This document shows, in pieces, positions 11,985 through 23,651 of a DNA stretch of 64,000 bases. Made by a program: the position numbers and the translations under genes. This DNA is from Trichosporon coremiiforme. Taxonomy: Eukaryota; Basidiomycota; Tremellomycetes; Trichosporonales; Trichosporonaceae. Positions within the stretch are counted from its first letter, which is position 1. Each line of letters opens with the position of its first letter. The notes below the pieces were generated by a model. That model worked only from the letters and a program-made list of their open reading frames with translations. It did no database searches and was not told the origin of the DNA. Where the stretch lies: positions 1,645,686 to 1,709,685 of the forward strand of contig BCJJ01000006.1 in NCBI GenBank assembly GCA_039545355.1, given 5' to 3'.

Positions 11985-13321
11985 ATGCCTCCCCGCGGAC
12001 CGTCGGCGTTGGTGATACGCTGCTTCAAGCGGCTGGAGCACGCCGCGGACCGTCTCACGGGAGCTGCGGGACCAGTCTTCATCGGTCTCGCTTGGATCCT
12101 CACCGTCCTCGGCGGCTTCGCTTTCTGTAAGCTAACTTGATCTCTCAAGCGTTAGCTTTCACTGACATCTCAGTCGATGTCGTAACCCGCGACCTGTCGT
12201 GGATTGCGACGATAGCCTTGCTGCCCTTCTATACGCTTGTGCCGCTGAACATGTACGGCCAATATTGGCTCGCAACGCATGTGCCCTCTGGCTTCCCGCT
12301 TCCGCAGTCCGAAAAGGAGGAGCGGTTCCTCGGCAACGACCCCTCGAGCTGGCTCGCACCGGAGAGGTGGGGCTTCAAGCGCACGAGAGGGACAACGGTG
12401 AACGGAAATGCGTTCGGGGGGCGGCGTCGTGTTCGGAGGTGTAGGAAATGTAACGGCCCCAAGCCGCCGGTGAGCTAAGTGATGTGAGGTTAGCTAACAA
12501 CAGCGCACTCACCACTGCTCGGTTTGTAAGCGATGTGTGCTTCTGATGGATCACCATTGCCCATGTAAGCTCAGTTTTTTGGCAGCAGCTGACATAAGGG
12601 ATTAATGGCTGCGTCGGGCTGCACAACCAGCGTCATTTCGTGCTTTTCATGGCGTGGCTCTCGCTCGGAGCGTGGTTCGTCGTTGCGCTCGGTTACGACT
12701 ATTTCTGGGCCACCCTCGATTGGAAACTTCCCGTGAGCCCACAATCGCGTATTTGAGCTTACTCACAGTACCCCGCCAAGATCACACCCAAGGTCGCGTT
12801 CACGCTGACGTATGTCCTGTGCTGCGCGATCGGCATGGCTGTGCCCGTCCTAGCCGGATGGCACATGTACATGGTGGCACAGGGCGAGACCTCGATCGAG
12901 GGACACGACAACGACTACCTGCGGAAGAAGGCGAAGAAGGACGGCCTGATTTACCTGAACCCGTACGACTATGGCGCCAAGCGCAACTTGCAGATGTTCT
13001 TCAACGTCGGGCCAGGAGGATAGTGAGCTCCGAACCTGATGGCCATGAGCTAATTGCAGTCCCCTCGCCACGCTACTGTTTCCCTTCGTGGTCCCCCCCG
13101 CTAGCGACGGGTGGAGCTGGCCGCTGCGGAGCTACCCCGAGAAACCACCCAAGGGGGCGCCGAAAGCCCGTTCCTCGGAGGAAGGAGCGCAGGGCGACGG
13201 TCCCGGCGGACGATACGTCATGGGCGGCGCCGAGGAGCTGACCGATGATGAGGGCGGTGGCGGCGGCTGGTGGGAGGACGAGGACGAGGAACTCGAGCGT
13301 GTCCTCGACGTGCAGGAGTAG
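11985..13321 (+). CDS. DHHC-family protein S-acyltransferase (palmitoyltransferase)
   Basis: Six exons (11985-12126, 12174-12469, 12504-12564, 12599-12732, 12769-13022, 13060-13321) encode 382 aa. The order is two N-terminal membrane segments ([36 protein letters not shown]), then the Cys-rich domain [19 protein letters not shown], then [11 protein letters not shown] with the catalytic DHHC cysteine, then [11 protein letters not shown]. Two more membrane segments follow. The sequence [13 protein letters not shown] and [11 protein letters not shown] after the last membrane segment resembles the ZDHHC16 branch, where the equivalent reads GETSIE...NPYxYG. The tail is acidic. The enzyme attaches palmitate to cytosolic Cys residues of membrane proteins; the substrate cannot be read from sequence. 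The DHHC motif is split by an intron within the following Trp codon. Confidence 0.88.
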
Positions 13322-13573
13322 CGTGTCTCTGACGATATACCTGATCTGATACCTGATACTACATCTTACAGAGTTACAGCGACTATCTACAGCACGTTCC
13401 GTGCTTCATGGGGGGATTAACTGACTTTTGTGCGGGTATACGTGGCTCTGCTGACGTCTTGACTGACTGTTGACAGGCGGGAGGTAAATGCGAGGCCGAA
13501 GGGCGTAATGTAGGGCGAAGAGGGAGAGCGTGAGGGTGAAAGGGCGGAAGTTGAATGCAGGGAGCGTGAGTTG

Positions 13574-15024
13574 TTAAGGGAGATGAAGGCCGAGTGCGGC
13601 GCTGGCGGCGCAGGCGAGAAGGAAGACGGCGAGCGTAGGCTGATGGCGCAAAGCAGCCCCGTGGTCGCGCATATACTGTGCCTGCGCGACGCGGATCTCA
13701 GCGGCATGATCGTGTGCGTCGGCGAAGTAATCGCCGGCGGCCTGGATGCTGGCTGTTAGTTTTCTGTCTGGGCTTTGAGGAAGCTATGTGCGAAGATAGA
13801 TCAGAGGATGGACCGGAGTAGTCTGCTGGGACGTTGGAGGACGGGAGAGTGGGTTGAGGGCATGAGGGAGGGGTTGATGGGAGGTGAGCCGGGCAGGTCC
13901 GAGCGCAGGTACCACGCAACCGGCGCAACCACGCAACCGGCGCAGGGCAGATCGGTGGCCGCGCCCGGGTCCCAGGCCCGATCACAGGGACGTAGGGCAG
14001 GAGTACAGGAGTCACGCATAAGGCAAGTAAGCAGTGCGCCCAGTGAGCGAGCGCGGGCCGCGGGCGCAGGTTGAGATAATGCGCGACACATTTGCGACAC
14101 CACTGTGCAACAGAGCGGTGCTCGACTCTTAGACCCCGTCTGATACGCCCCGATCAGTGCGATAGGCGATCGGTGCGGCGCCTCCGCTTGGCGACACCCC
14201 ACTCCTCCATGCCTCCACTCCTCACTACTCGAGCAGATGTCTGTAGGCACTTGCAATGTGCAAGTGCAATGTGCAAGTGACGACATCCTGGAAGGAGTGC
14301 TGGTGAACTGCAATGGAGAGGTTGGCCAGATGCTGGTTCAGTGGCACTCGCACACGCAGTATCGGCACACGCACACGTCTTGCGCACATGCACACTCGCA
14401 CTCGCACTCGCACACCGGTCATATCCCCTCCCCGGTCCCATCCACAGCACTCAACGCACAGCTCATGCTCATGACAGCAGAATGCGCGCTTGTACTCACG
14501 TCCCAGCCGGCGCCTCCCTCGCCGTGCGCGTCGGCGTATCCGTCGGCTTCCAGTTCGGCGCCGTCTCGCCCGGCTGCAGCGTGGTCAGGATCGTGGTGAA
14601 CTTGCCGCCACCAATGTTCGTGAACCGGCCCTCGATGTAGGTCTCGCCGGCCTGCGGGTCAGCTTGCTTGCTCACTTCGGGAAGAAGAGAGGAGCCGTGA
14701 GGGAGAGTGGTGGACCAAAGTGTCGCATTGTTTCGGTAAATGAGAGCGAACTCGGTGCGGTGCCGAGGCACGATGAGCCACGATGAGCCACGATAAGCAC
14801 GGCACGGCAGCACCAGATGCGATCGATGAGATCTGGCCGAACTAGGCCCGGGCCGGGCCGACATTGTGCCAAGGTTTCGAGAAGCAGAGGATCGTGGGAA
14901 GCGTTCACCACCCAGATCAAGAGCAACGGGGAGCACTCACCCTATTCGTGGTTGTGAGACGGGCCGCGTCCGCCGTCAGCGCCAGCGCAAGGAGGAGGAG
15001 AGCAACGAGCACGCGGGTCCACAT
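13574..15024 (-). CDS. Small predicted secretory-pathway membrane protein, unknown function
   Basis: Proposed exons 15024-14941, 14651-14500 and 13748-13574 give 136 aa. The N-terminus MWTRVLVALLLLALALTADA is a clear signal peptide. The middle segment (GETYIEGRFTNIGGGKFTT) looks like a short beta-rich lumenal domain. The C-terminus QPTLAVFLLACAASAALGL is a single membrane segment at the very end. The architecture is therefore type I: lumenal domain plus tail anchor. I do not recognise the family. The introns are long for this genome (289 and 751 bp), and an extra exon inside the first (for example the frame around 14660-14760) cannot be excluded. The acceptor of exon 3 was chosen because it is the one that keeps frame. 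Confidence 0.5.
14248..14279. repeat. Short palindrome plus direct repeat inside an intron
   Basis: CACTTGCAATGTGCAAGTG forms an 8-bp-arm inverted repeat with a 3-nt loop, directly followed by another CAATGTGCAAGTG. It lies in the long second intron of the small secretory-pathway gene. A (CACTCG)-like tract follows at about 14386-14415. Function unknown. Confidence 0.7.
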
Positions 15025-16664
15025 GTTGATTGCCGTTATTGCCGTTCGGTCGTCGCAGGTGAGGTCTTATCGGAGGCGGAGTCAGTCGAGGAGAAGCAGT
15101 GACCAGTGTCGACAGATAGACAGGAGCGGAGTGGGAGGAGCACAGGCGGGGGGAGGAGAGAGAGCACAGGCCAATGATCACAAGCAAATCGTCGGGCTCG
15201 ACAAGCGCGGATATATACTGAGAGGGGCGCCGAGGTGTCGGGTCGTCGGGCTTGGTCGTCGGGTTTGGTGTCGGTGTGAAAGAGTAACGACTAACGACTT
15301 ACGCCGTCAACTGCGCCGCCAGTGGGACGCCTTTGCTACAGCGTCCTCGGACCGCGCACTCCTGCCTGTCGTGCTCCTGTCTTGTCTGTCGGTCCTGGCG
15401 AGGGGTCGGCTTGGCACTGCACCACTACTGTCGATGTCAGGGGCGTCAGGTTTATCGTTGCCAGGTGGACAGGTGAACAGAGACAGGTGGACAGGTGCTG
15501 AAGGTCGGTCAAGAGTACGATAGTGGGCGTGCGCATGTCAATGCCGGAAAGCCAGTACGCAAGGCGTGTGCACCTTCTGGGCGCAAGGCTTGCTGGAGTA
15601 GGCATGGCAATCGTGATGTGCTGTGCGTCATCGAGCGGCAGAGCGGCAGCGCGGTAGCGCCGCGGGCGCGCAGCGCACGGTGTGCGTGCATGCGCGACGA
15701 ACGGGGAGGCGGCGGTGTACGCTCGGACGTCTGGCTTTGGGGGCATGTGAGAGAGCACCGAGCGCAAGCTAACGTGCGAGTGGGGTGCGTGAGTGCGTTT
15801 TCGGGTCATGGTCCTGTGACCAGTCGGGCAAGTGGGTGAGAGTCGAGGTGAGTGGATGAGTACGTAGGCTTGCCAAGTGAGTAGGACTGGTCAGCTACTC
15901 TGTATGCTGTATAGCGCAAGAAGCGATAACAAGGACGCCACGCTTGGAGAGGAGGGTTACAGAAGAGCAGAAGCCGCGAAACGCCTGTTTGGCCCTTTGG
16001 CCAGAAGTACAGGAGAACGGTATGCTTGTCCCAGCCCTTGCGGCCACCTCCCTTAAGAGGACAATGAGATGCGGAGATCACACGAGTCTCCAGACTCCTA
16101 CGTCTGCTTGGTCTTTGCAGCGCCCCGAGATCCCTCTATCCATGTCTGATCGTCGAGTAAATCAAACGTGAGCGAAGAGATCTAAGAGACGTGTGAGCGT
16201 CGCAAATGTCGCAAGTTAAAGGCACTGGGGATCTGGGGACACTGGGGACGAAGTGTCACGAAAGAAGTGAAGCGCGCTGAGGTGCCTGATTGATGCTGCG
16301 TGCTTGAGCTGGTCCAGATTCTAATCGGCGTCTAGTCACAGCTCAGCAGAGTTGGCTAATGGCTGGGATTAAACGTGCCTGAATGTCTTATCACCCGCCG
16401 GTCATTAGAAATTTCTGAACACCGGCAAACGGCGGGCTCGAATTTTTCGAAGGCGGAGTGAGATTGGCAGGCTCTCTACCGACATTCGGACGCGCCTTCC
16501 TTCGCTACATTGCGCTCTTCACTTGCTTGTAACATAACTCCTGTCACCTTCAGCTAGTCGGTGATACCACCTGTACTTTTTCGACTCGACTTTAAAGCGC
16601 TCCGAGCCCGAAGCGCAACTCATCACTCCTCGGCACCCCAACCCCCCACGTAAACAACACAACC
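15025..16664. other. Divergent intergenic region, no gene seen
   Basis: This is 1.6 kb between the small secretory-pathway gene and the DUF3253 gene. The frames present are short and without codon bias. Near 15205 the text GGATATATACT could be a TATA element for the minus-strand gene, about 185 bp from its ATG. The last 150 bp form the presumed promoter and leader of the DUF3253 gene. Confidence 0.45.
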
Positions 16665-17261
16665 ATGGTCACGACCCGCGCTGGTTCGCGTGCCGCGTCC
16701 GAGTCTCTCGGCTCGCCCGCTCCCAAGCGCTCCAAGGCTACCCCCAAGTCGACCCCCAAGGGCACTCCCAAGGGAACGCCCAAGGGCACCCCGCTGAAGC
16801 AGTCGGTCACGAAGTCGCCCAAGACCGCCGAGGACACGCCGATCACGAAAGCGGTCAAGAGTGTTCTGAACCCCGCCCGCAGTGTGCCCGGCTCCGCTCC
16901 GGCGGCGAAGGGCAAGACTGCGCGCCGACGCGCGGTGCAGAAGTCGCGTCTCCGTGCCCTCCGCGCCGTCTCGCCCCTCGAGCTCTCCGAGGTCGACGAG
17001 ACGCTCCGCGAGCTCCTCTCGCGCACGCTCCGCCAGCTGCTCGACAAGGAGGCCGCGGGAGCCAGCATCTGCCCCTCCCGCGTTCCCCGTGTGCTCGCCG
17101 CCGACAACGACGATTACAAGGACTGGGAGAAGCTTCTCCCCGCCATGGCTGCTGTTGTCCGCGAGGAGGGACGGATTGGCAAGGTCGAGTTTGTCGTCAA
17201 TGGCGAGGCGGTCGAGAAGGCGGACGGACCGGTGCGTGTCCGGAGGGGGAAGAACTTCTAG
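16665..17261 (+). CDS. DUF3253-domain protein with basic N-terminal tail
   Basis: A single exon encodes 198 aa; the ATG sits in an ACAACC-type leader. Residues 1-85 are disordered and basic, with Thr-Pro-Lys repeats (KSTPKGTPKGTPKGTP), possibly nuclear or nucleic-acid binding. Residues ~100-195 form a winged-helix-like domain. The motifs ICPSRVPRVLAADN, WEKLLPAMAAVVREEGRIG and GPVRVRRGKNF match the pattern of DUF3253 (bacterial members read ICPSEVARAL...W..LMP...G.I...GPIRLR). The domain is mostly known from bacteria and has no assigned reaction. The lack of introns is unusual in this window and would fit a gene of bacterial origin, but codon use looks native. Confidence 0.72.
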   Translation: MVTTRAGSRAASESLGSPAPKRSKATPKSTPKGTPKGTPKGTPLKQSVTKSPKTAEDTPITKAVKSVLNPARSVPGSAPAAKGKTARRRAVQKSRLRALRAVSPLELSEVDETLRELLSRTLRQLLDKEAAGASICPSRVPRVLAADNDDYKDWEKLLPAMAAVVREEGRIGKVEFVVNGEAVEKADGPVRVRRGKNF

Positions 17262-17875
17262 GCTGCGTAGCATAGGAGAGATAGAGGGGGAGAGGCGATC
17301 ATAGAGTTTTCCATTTTTGTTTGTGAGTATGACCTCGGCTTGGAGGGGAGGGTTGGTGGCTGACGAGTCACAGAAGCATGTCAATTCTTTCCAGTACACA
17401 TTCGGGGCAAGCGGGGCACAGTCTGGACATTCCGGAGTCACAGCGCAGGGCACACACTTGGACGACTGAGGGTACATGTACATCACAGGTTAATCGATGG
17501 ATGGAAGGACAACTTGGAATCTGGATTACGGAAACGAGTGTGGAGTGCGGGGCGTGGGGAGTGCGCAGGTGTTGGCGGAGAGCACTAGGTCAAAGCTTCG
17601 ATGGAGCTGGGGCCGCCCAAATTTCGACGCTTACGACGCTGCAGCGGCCGACATGAAGGTCTGGAGTGCACGGCAATTGGCCGTCACTAAAGATGGAATA
17701 TGGTACAAGGAATGCAGTGTGGAGACCGATACCGAGACTGCGTTGGTAGGAACGGAGATAACCGGGAGATTGGAAGAACACGAGGACGAGAGATTCGGGT
17801 CATGGCTCATGAAGCCATTACACATTGAACCGAGGGAGAAGCGGGTGGCGACAGGCTGTCAGCGCTCGTTGACGA
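17262..17875. other. Intergenic region, no gene seen
   Basis: This lies between the convergent DUF3253 gene and the small minus-strand membrane-protein frame. Several short frames are present on both strands, and none is supported. Confidence 0.4.
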
Positions 17876-18076
17876 TTATTGGCGCTTCTGCGGCTGCGTC
17901 AGACGATGACGGGGCGCGACGCCGCCCGCCTTGAAGAATCCGAGCCCGATGAAGGCGACTATGAAACCGAGCAGGGCCGACGCAATGGACGCGAGGACGC
18001 GCGTGATCTGCGAGTCGGTCGCGTTTGCGCGCACCGTGAGGGCCTTGGCGACGGATTCGAGGGCGGCTTCGGCCAT
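17876..18076 (-). CDS. Small one-span membrane protein frame, unknown
   Basis: The frame encodes 66 aa from the ATG of MAEAALESVAKALTVRANA. It has an amphipathic start, one clear membrane segment (IASALLGFIVAFIGLGFF) and a short basic tail. The frame stays open upstream to about 18202 with plausible coding text (TVPSPKRKLLELLHSTIS) but no ATG, so a 5' exon may exist that I could not place; an acceptor near 18195 would fit. I do not recognise the family. GC-rich third positions support coding. Confidence 0.4.
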   Translation of the reverse strand: MAEAALESVAKALTVRANATDSQITRVLASIASALLGFIVAFIGLGFFKAGGVAPRHRLTQPQKRQ

Positions 18077-19754
18077 GACGGTTGCGGCTGGGGTTGAGGA
18101 AGGAGCGACGGAGGTGGATATGGTGGAGTGGAGGAGCTCGAGGAGCTTGCGCTTGGGACTGGGGACAGTCGGGTTAGGAGGGCGTGAGTGCTTATGAGGT
18201 TAGTGAGGAAGGCATGAGTATGAGCGTCAGGAGGCGAGGAAGGCGGCCGAGGAATTGCTAGGGCACGGACGGAACCGGCCAAGCTGCATGCGCCCTACTG
18301 CCACCCATGACCCAAGGCTGGCGTGTTGTTGGCAGAACTGTCTTCCTCGCCACGAGTCGCTTGTCTTCTCCTCGCTGTCAGACGAAGCCTGTAGATGTCT
18401 TCCTCCATATGTGTCGAAACAATGCAAACCGCTACCAAGATCAACATAAAACCGCTCCTGAACTTTGGCCGAAGTGTGCCGGACCTGGAGCCGGGCAATG
18501 TTACTCGGAGCGGTCCGAGATAAGGTGAACAGAGTGGGGAGAGGTGAGCAACATGTGCTGCGTCGCGGCCAATGGTGAAGAGAGCATAAAGGGTCTTCGC
18601 TAGTCGTGTCTGAATTGTTCACGATCAGCAGAAGCCAGCCGGCAGACTCGGAAGAGGAAGGTTGTTGCGTCAGGACGACAAGGACAGCGTGAATGAGTAA
18701 ATGACGGACAGGGTACTGGCCCTTTTCTGTGGCCTGGCTGGCGCGCGGCGGTGTACTAGAACTCGCGGCGAACGTGAACGCGTACATCGACTGCGCCGAG
18801 AGAGGCAACCGGGCAGGCGGGGCTCATGGACCAGTCAGCAGCGAGCATGCGGCGAGGACTGCGATGATGAAAATGAGCGGACCCTGGCTTTGGGGGCCGG
18901 TTATCCGGGTGATCCCTGCGTCGTCGCCCTGTGTCTGCCGATCCTTGTGCTGTCCGCAGAGTTTGGTGGGGGCATGACCTTACTGACCTCGGCATCCTAC
19001 GCCGAGAGCTGCGTACAAGTCCGGTCGAGGTCAGGCCAGCTGGGCCAGTCAGGAGAGTCTGCTGGGCGTGCTGGGTCGGTTCTCAGTAAAGGATTTGAGG
19101 GACGGGCTAAAACCCAAATGGGCAGTTTTGGTGACGTCAGTAATGAGTTTGATCCCGTTAATGAGGCTTCACAGACGTCATCACTCGCCGCCCATTGAAT
19201 GCGCAATGCGAGACGAGCCATAGTCGGAATGGAGCAGGTGCAGGTAGGCAGGCAGGCCCAGGGACTCGAGGGTCTGACTTGTCCAGGTCCAGCAAACAGC
19301 AACACAGCGAGACGGCGAGCGACCAGGCATGCATCCACCTGCAGTAGAGCACGAGGGCCAAGAGCAGAGACACATTGCGAGGACCGACTCCGCGCAACGA
19401 CGTCCAATCATCGTAGCTGTGCCCCCGGCCCCAGGCCAGGGCAAGACCCGCTGGCTCGAAGGATGCACGATCAAGTGTCATGACGACGTCGTTTTTGAAT
19501 CGTCACTGCCCTCTTCCCTCATACCCCTCCCCTCCTCCATCCCACCCCGCCTTTGGACTCTCCACTTCAACCCACCTCTCGGCTGCCTTCCCTCTGTCCT
19601 TCTCCAGTCTTCTTCCCCTCCCCATTCTTTAAATACAGCGGGCCATCGTCATCTCAAGTCCCTTCGTCTTCATCATTCTCCATCCACCCGGCAGTACATC
19701 AACAACAAAACGTTAACCTCCGATCTTACCGTTCAAGCTTAGAGGCAAACAACC
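18077..19754. other. Intergenic region upstream of SLM1
   Basis: About 1.7 kb without a supported gene, except possible 5' exons of the small membrane-protein frame near 18080-18200. The stretch 19500-19620 is strongly pyrimidine-rich on the plus strand, typical of fungal promoters, and leads into an AC-rich leader just before the SLM1 ATG. Confidence 0.45.
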
Positions 19755-21848
19755 ATGTCTGTCGCCTCGTCCCACCACTCTCACCACTCCAATTCTCACT
19801 TTGAGACCCTGTCGAGGTCCACCTCGCGGGGTTCCCACCTCTCGCGTGGGACCTCGGTTTCTCGTGCTCAGTCTCTGGTACGTACTTTTGAGACGCTCGT
19901 CGTCAAAATTCGGAACACATCGCTGATGAACTCTCCAGATCAAGAAGAACACCGCCGCTCATGAGCTCAAGCCCTCCGACATCCTCATCGAGCGCTTCAC
20001 CGCCTGGAAGATGATCGTCAAGATGCTCATCTCGTACTTTGAGGGTGTCGCCGACATTGAATCCAACACCTCGAAGGAGCTCACCAAGCTTGGCTCCGTC
20101 ATCCAGGTTCCTTTCCGTCCCGGAAACCAGTTCCTCGGTGAGGGCGGCATGCAGGATGTCTTCTACACCATCCGTGACAAGACCCGCGTCATCGCCGACT
20201 CGCACGCTTCGCTTGCTCGCACCATCGAGTCCTCGATCGTCCAGCACCTCCAGAAGCTCCGCACTGAGATCAAGGCCCACATCAAGAACGTCCAGAACGA
20301 CACTGGCAAGCTCGCCGCCTCTGTCGCTCGTGAGCGTGAGCTCTCGACCAAGATGATTGCCGACCTCGCCAAGGCCATCGGCACCGTCAACCACACCCCC
20401 ATGCAGGTGCATGCCAAGGAGGACCCCTATGCTGTCAACGTCCAGGTCAACAAGCAGCTCCAGAAGCAGGTTCACGAGGAGAACCTTCTCCAGAAGTCGA
20501 TTGTCATCATGCAGCAGAACTCGGCCCACTTCGAGGAGGGTATTGTCCGCTCGATCCAGTCGGCCTGGGCTACCTTTGACGAGTGGCAGGCTCGCATGTC
20601 CGTCTCCGTCCAGGAGTCGTGGCGCCAGCTCGGCGTCAACATGGCTCAGCTCATGCCCGACCGCGAGTGGATCGCCTTCGCCGCCCGTTCGGACCACCTT
20701 CTCGACCCCGAGACTCCTCTCCGCAACCCCGACGCCATTGACTACCCTGGCCGCAACGACCCTTCGGTCACCGCTGTCCACGCCGGTCTCCTCGAGCGCA
20801 AGAAGCGCTTCACCAAGTCTTACAAGGAGGGATTCTATGTCCTCACCCCCGCCGGTTTCCTGCACGAGTACTCGTCGTCTGACCCTAACCAGTGCGCGGC
20901 CCCCATTTGGTCTCTGTTCCTCCCTGCTTGCACTCTTGGTCCTCCTTCGTCTGCTTCTACTGCCAAGTCTCACAAGTTCCACATCGAGGCCCGCAAGGAC
21001 GGCACCTCGGCCTTCGGCAAGACTCCTGGTGGCAAGCTCTTCGGCGGCAACGAGGCTTACACCTTCCGCGCTCGCTCTCACGAGGAGATGATGGAGGTTT
21101 GGAACGACCTCCGCATGCTCGTCGCCCGTTACCTCGTCGCCTCCGAGCAGATGGAGCGCGACGGACCCATTGCCCAGGCCGTCCGCAGCGTCGGATACCA
21201 GTCCGACGAGGACGAGGATTCTGAGGAGGGTTCGTCGGTCGAGGAGGACGAGGATGACTACGACGACGACCTCTACGAGGACGAGGACGGTCGCCAGCAT
21301 GACCACACCCACGACGACAACCAGGAGGAGGTTCCCGCATACTCGAACCCCCAGGGCAGCCAGGTTGAGGTTGGCCCCAACGGATACGCTGTGAGTTCAG
21401 CTATTGTCAGCATGCGATAACTAACGTCCAGCTTGAGAAGAAGGACAAGGCCCGCTTCAACGAGGATCAGGGTTCCAACACCGGCAGCCACTCAAGATCC
21501 GCGGGTGGCGCCCCCGCCGGACCTGCTCGCCAGGACAGCACCACTGGTGAGGGATATGACAACCATGGGGAGCAGCGAGTCACAGCGGTGACCACGAGCG
21601 CGGGTAACGCCGGAGCCGAAGACACTCCGGCGTACACCGAGCACGACAGCGCCCGCCAGGCTGCGGACACGGGTTCGCAGTCCAACGTCAAGGGTGACGA
21701 CCTCGTCACTGCTCCGGGTCCCGTCCCTGTTGACGAAAACGACGAGCAGGTCGTTGGCCCGATCGAGCCCGCCCAGGATGACAAGGCGTCCGTCCAGACT
21801 GGCCAGACCGGCCAGTCGGGCAGGAGCAGCAAGAAGAACAAGAAGTAA
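19755..21848 (+). CDS. SLM1: SLM1/SLM2-type PH-domain protein, TORC2 effector at eisosomes
   Basis: Three exons (19755-19877, 19939-21390, 21432-21848) encode 663 aa. After a Ser/His-rich head, residues ~50-290 form the F-BAR-like helical region (LIERFTAWKMIVKMLISYFEG, SSIVQHLQKLRTEIKAHIK). A PH domain follows (about residues 330-430: KKRFTKSYKEGFYVLTPAGFLHEY, SHKFHIEARKDG, YTFRARSHEEMMEVWNDLRML). The C-terminal third is acidic and disordered with Thr/Ser/Gln-rich text, ending SSKKNKK. Yeast Slm1/2 bind PI(4,5)P2, sit at plasma-membrane eisosomes, and relay membrane stress to TORC2. The very biased codons suggest good expression. Confidence 0.9.
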
Positions 21849-22922
21849 AAGAACAGTGTGATGCCCGTGCTCGTGGTTACAGACGCGTGGCACGTCGAGA
21901 GCATCTCGCTCGCTGCCCCTCCCCCTTCAGATTATTTGTATCGATTAAGAAATTGTATGACTAACATAATCTGAAGGCAGCAACAGATAGAAGTCTTGAA
22001 GTCAAATACATAAAAAACACGATTTAATTACTTTGTCTTTCATCATCCTCTTCCTTGTCAACGGCGTCGCCCATCATCCCGACTTCGATATTTCTTCAGT
22101 CAAGCAAACCCGAAGTAAGCTTGGTATATTCCTAACCCCCGCGCGGCTCTGCCCAAAGTCGTGCTAATTTGAGAAGATTATGCAGTGCTCCCTAATTTGC
22201 GTGCCACAAGTTGCATTCCTCTTGCCACTCAAACTGACGTCTCATGATCGTTTCGAGAGTCGAAGGGTCAGGCAGATGACTTCCGACTCCCACTCCAATT
22301 GCGTGAGTGCTCCATACTACGCCGTCGTAGTTACGTCAGAGGAGCAGACATCCAGATCGGGAAGTGGCGAGTTAAGGTTCGCTGTTCGGGATGTCAGTTA
22401 GATTAGGAACGCAGAAGTCTGAAAGATCGACGTCATCGCGCGTGAGCCGGCCCAGTTGGTCCCAGGCGGCGTACAAACAGGCGGCGTATGGGCGGAGGAC
22501 GGATTACATCATGCGCCGTACGCAGGACTCAAATCGTCCGAGGATTTTCAGCCGCCCTGGCCTTCCCCGCCTCAGCGACTACTGGAGTGCTCGTGACCAC
22601 ATGCTGAAGCAATCACCCCAGACCGGCCGAGCGACCCGCAACACCCGCCCCGAGCATGCTAAGCTGACCGAGGAGCTGAGGCGATCTCCATTCTGTATCA
22701 TCTTCATCAACGTTCGTTCATTCGCTATCTACTGGGCTTCGTCCCGCCAGTAATTACCCCTAAGTCTCTCGTCGTCGTCTCCTATCTCTCCGGCGGTTTC
22801 TGAACGCCCTTCGAAACCTATAATTCTTACTCCCATCGAAATCTCGCTAATCTCGCCCCGCCCGAACGCGTCGAGCATCCCCCATCTCTAACCACATTGC
22901 ACCAAACCTCAATCTGATCGCC
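21849..22922. other. Intergenic region, no gene seen
   Basis: The SLM1 3' side (21849-22130) is AT-richer with likely polyadenylation text around 21960-22020. The remainder leads to the small gene at 22923, and its last ~150 bp is pyrimidine-rich. No supported gene. Confidence 0.45.
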
Positions 22923-23254
22923 ATGTCCCAGCCGAGCATGTACTGGAAGGTGAAGCGGACGATCAAGATTCTTGCCAACACGCCAATGGTCCCGCCCGAG
23001 CAGCCGAAGATCGTCGAGCTCCGCTCCACGCCCACGGACGGCCGCATGTCCTTCGAGTCAACGCAGACACTCTATGAAGAGTCTCTTGTGACCAAGTCGG
23101 AACTCTACCCGCGCGAGATGAGCAAGGTCCTCGAAGAGCTGCGCGACGCCACCAGTGAGTTCCGCCCCTGCAGCCCCGATCGGCGCGACAGGGAAACCTT
23201 TGAGATTGGCTGCTGACTGGAGCAGGCGACTCTTCCTCCATCATCTCGTCCTAA
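22923..23254 (+). CDS. Small hypothetical protein
   Basis: Two exons (22923-23154 and 23226-23254, 71-bp intron with GTGAGT donor) encode 86 aa starting MSQPSMYWKVKRTIKIL and ending in a Ser-rich tail (SDSSSIISS). If unspliced, the frame would read to 23216. The text is hydrophilic with no membrane segment or recognised motif. The pyrimidine-rich upstream region, GC-rich third positions and a clean intron argue for a real gene. No function assigned. Confidence 0.5.
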
Positions 23255-23651
23255 ACTCTCTGCCCATGTGCAAGTTATATTTCACCCTCCTCTGCGCTCT
23301 GCGCACTTATAATTCGATTCTGGTCTCTTTTCGCTTTACCTAGCACGCTCGTCGTGCATATATTACCTGCGCTTTTCGTAGTTTCTGAGCTTCCTGCGCA
23401 TTGTGTGGTTCTTCGCTTTCGCTATTATAATTTCTTGAACTCAAAGCCGCCTTAACTCCCATTACTAGCATTCATAATTCACAATCATTATACACCATCT
23501 CTAATACCTAATGCAACCATCCTTAATGAACCCTAATCAGGTTTTTCCAATGAGCGGCACTCCCAAACGTGTTCCTTCCTCCGGGGCCCCGCTTCACAAT
23601 GACCTCACGACGACTCGCTCACAGCAACATCTCGCACTCGCCCAACCTCCC
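23255..23651. other. Intergenic / leader of the Nudix gene
   Basis: An AT-richer 397-bp spacer between co-oriented genes, with no frame of note. Confidence 0.5.

Noticed and set aside
18830..18960. Minus-strand text ending in a hydrophobic segment (PLIFIIAVLAACSLL) that could be a terminal membrane-anchor exon
   Set aside because: An in-frame stop lies just upstream, there is no ATG, and no supporting upstream exon could be placed.
19903..21312. 469-codon minus-strand frame opposite SLM1
   Set aside because: Valine/leucine/glycine-rich mirror of the SLM1 coding strand; no domain, and the plus strand has clear F-BAR and PH regions.
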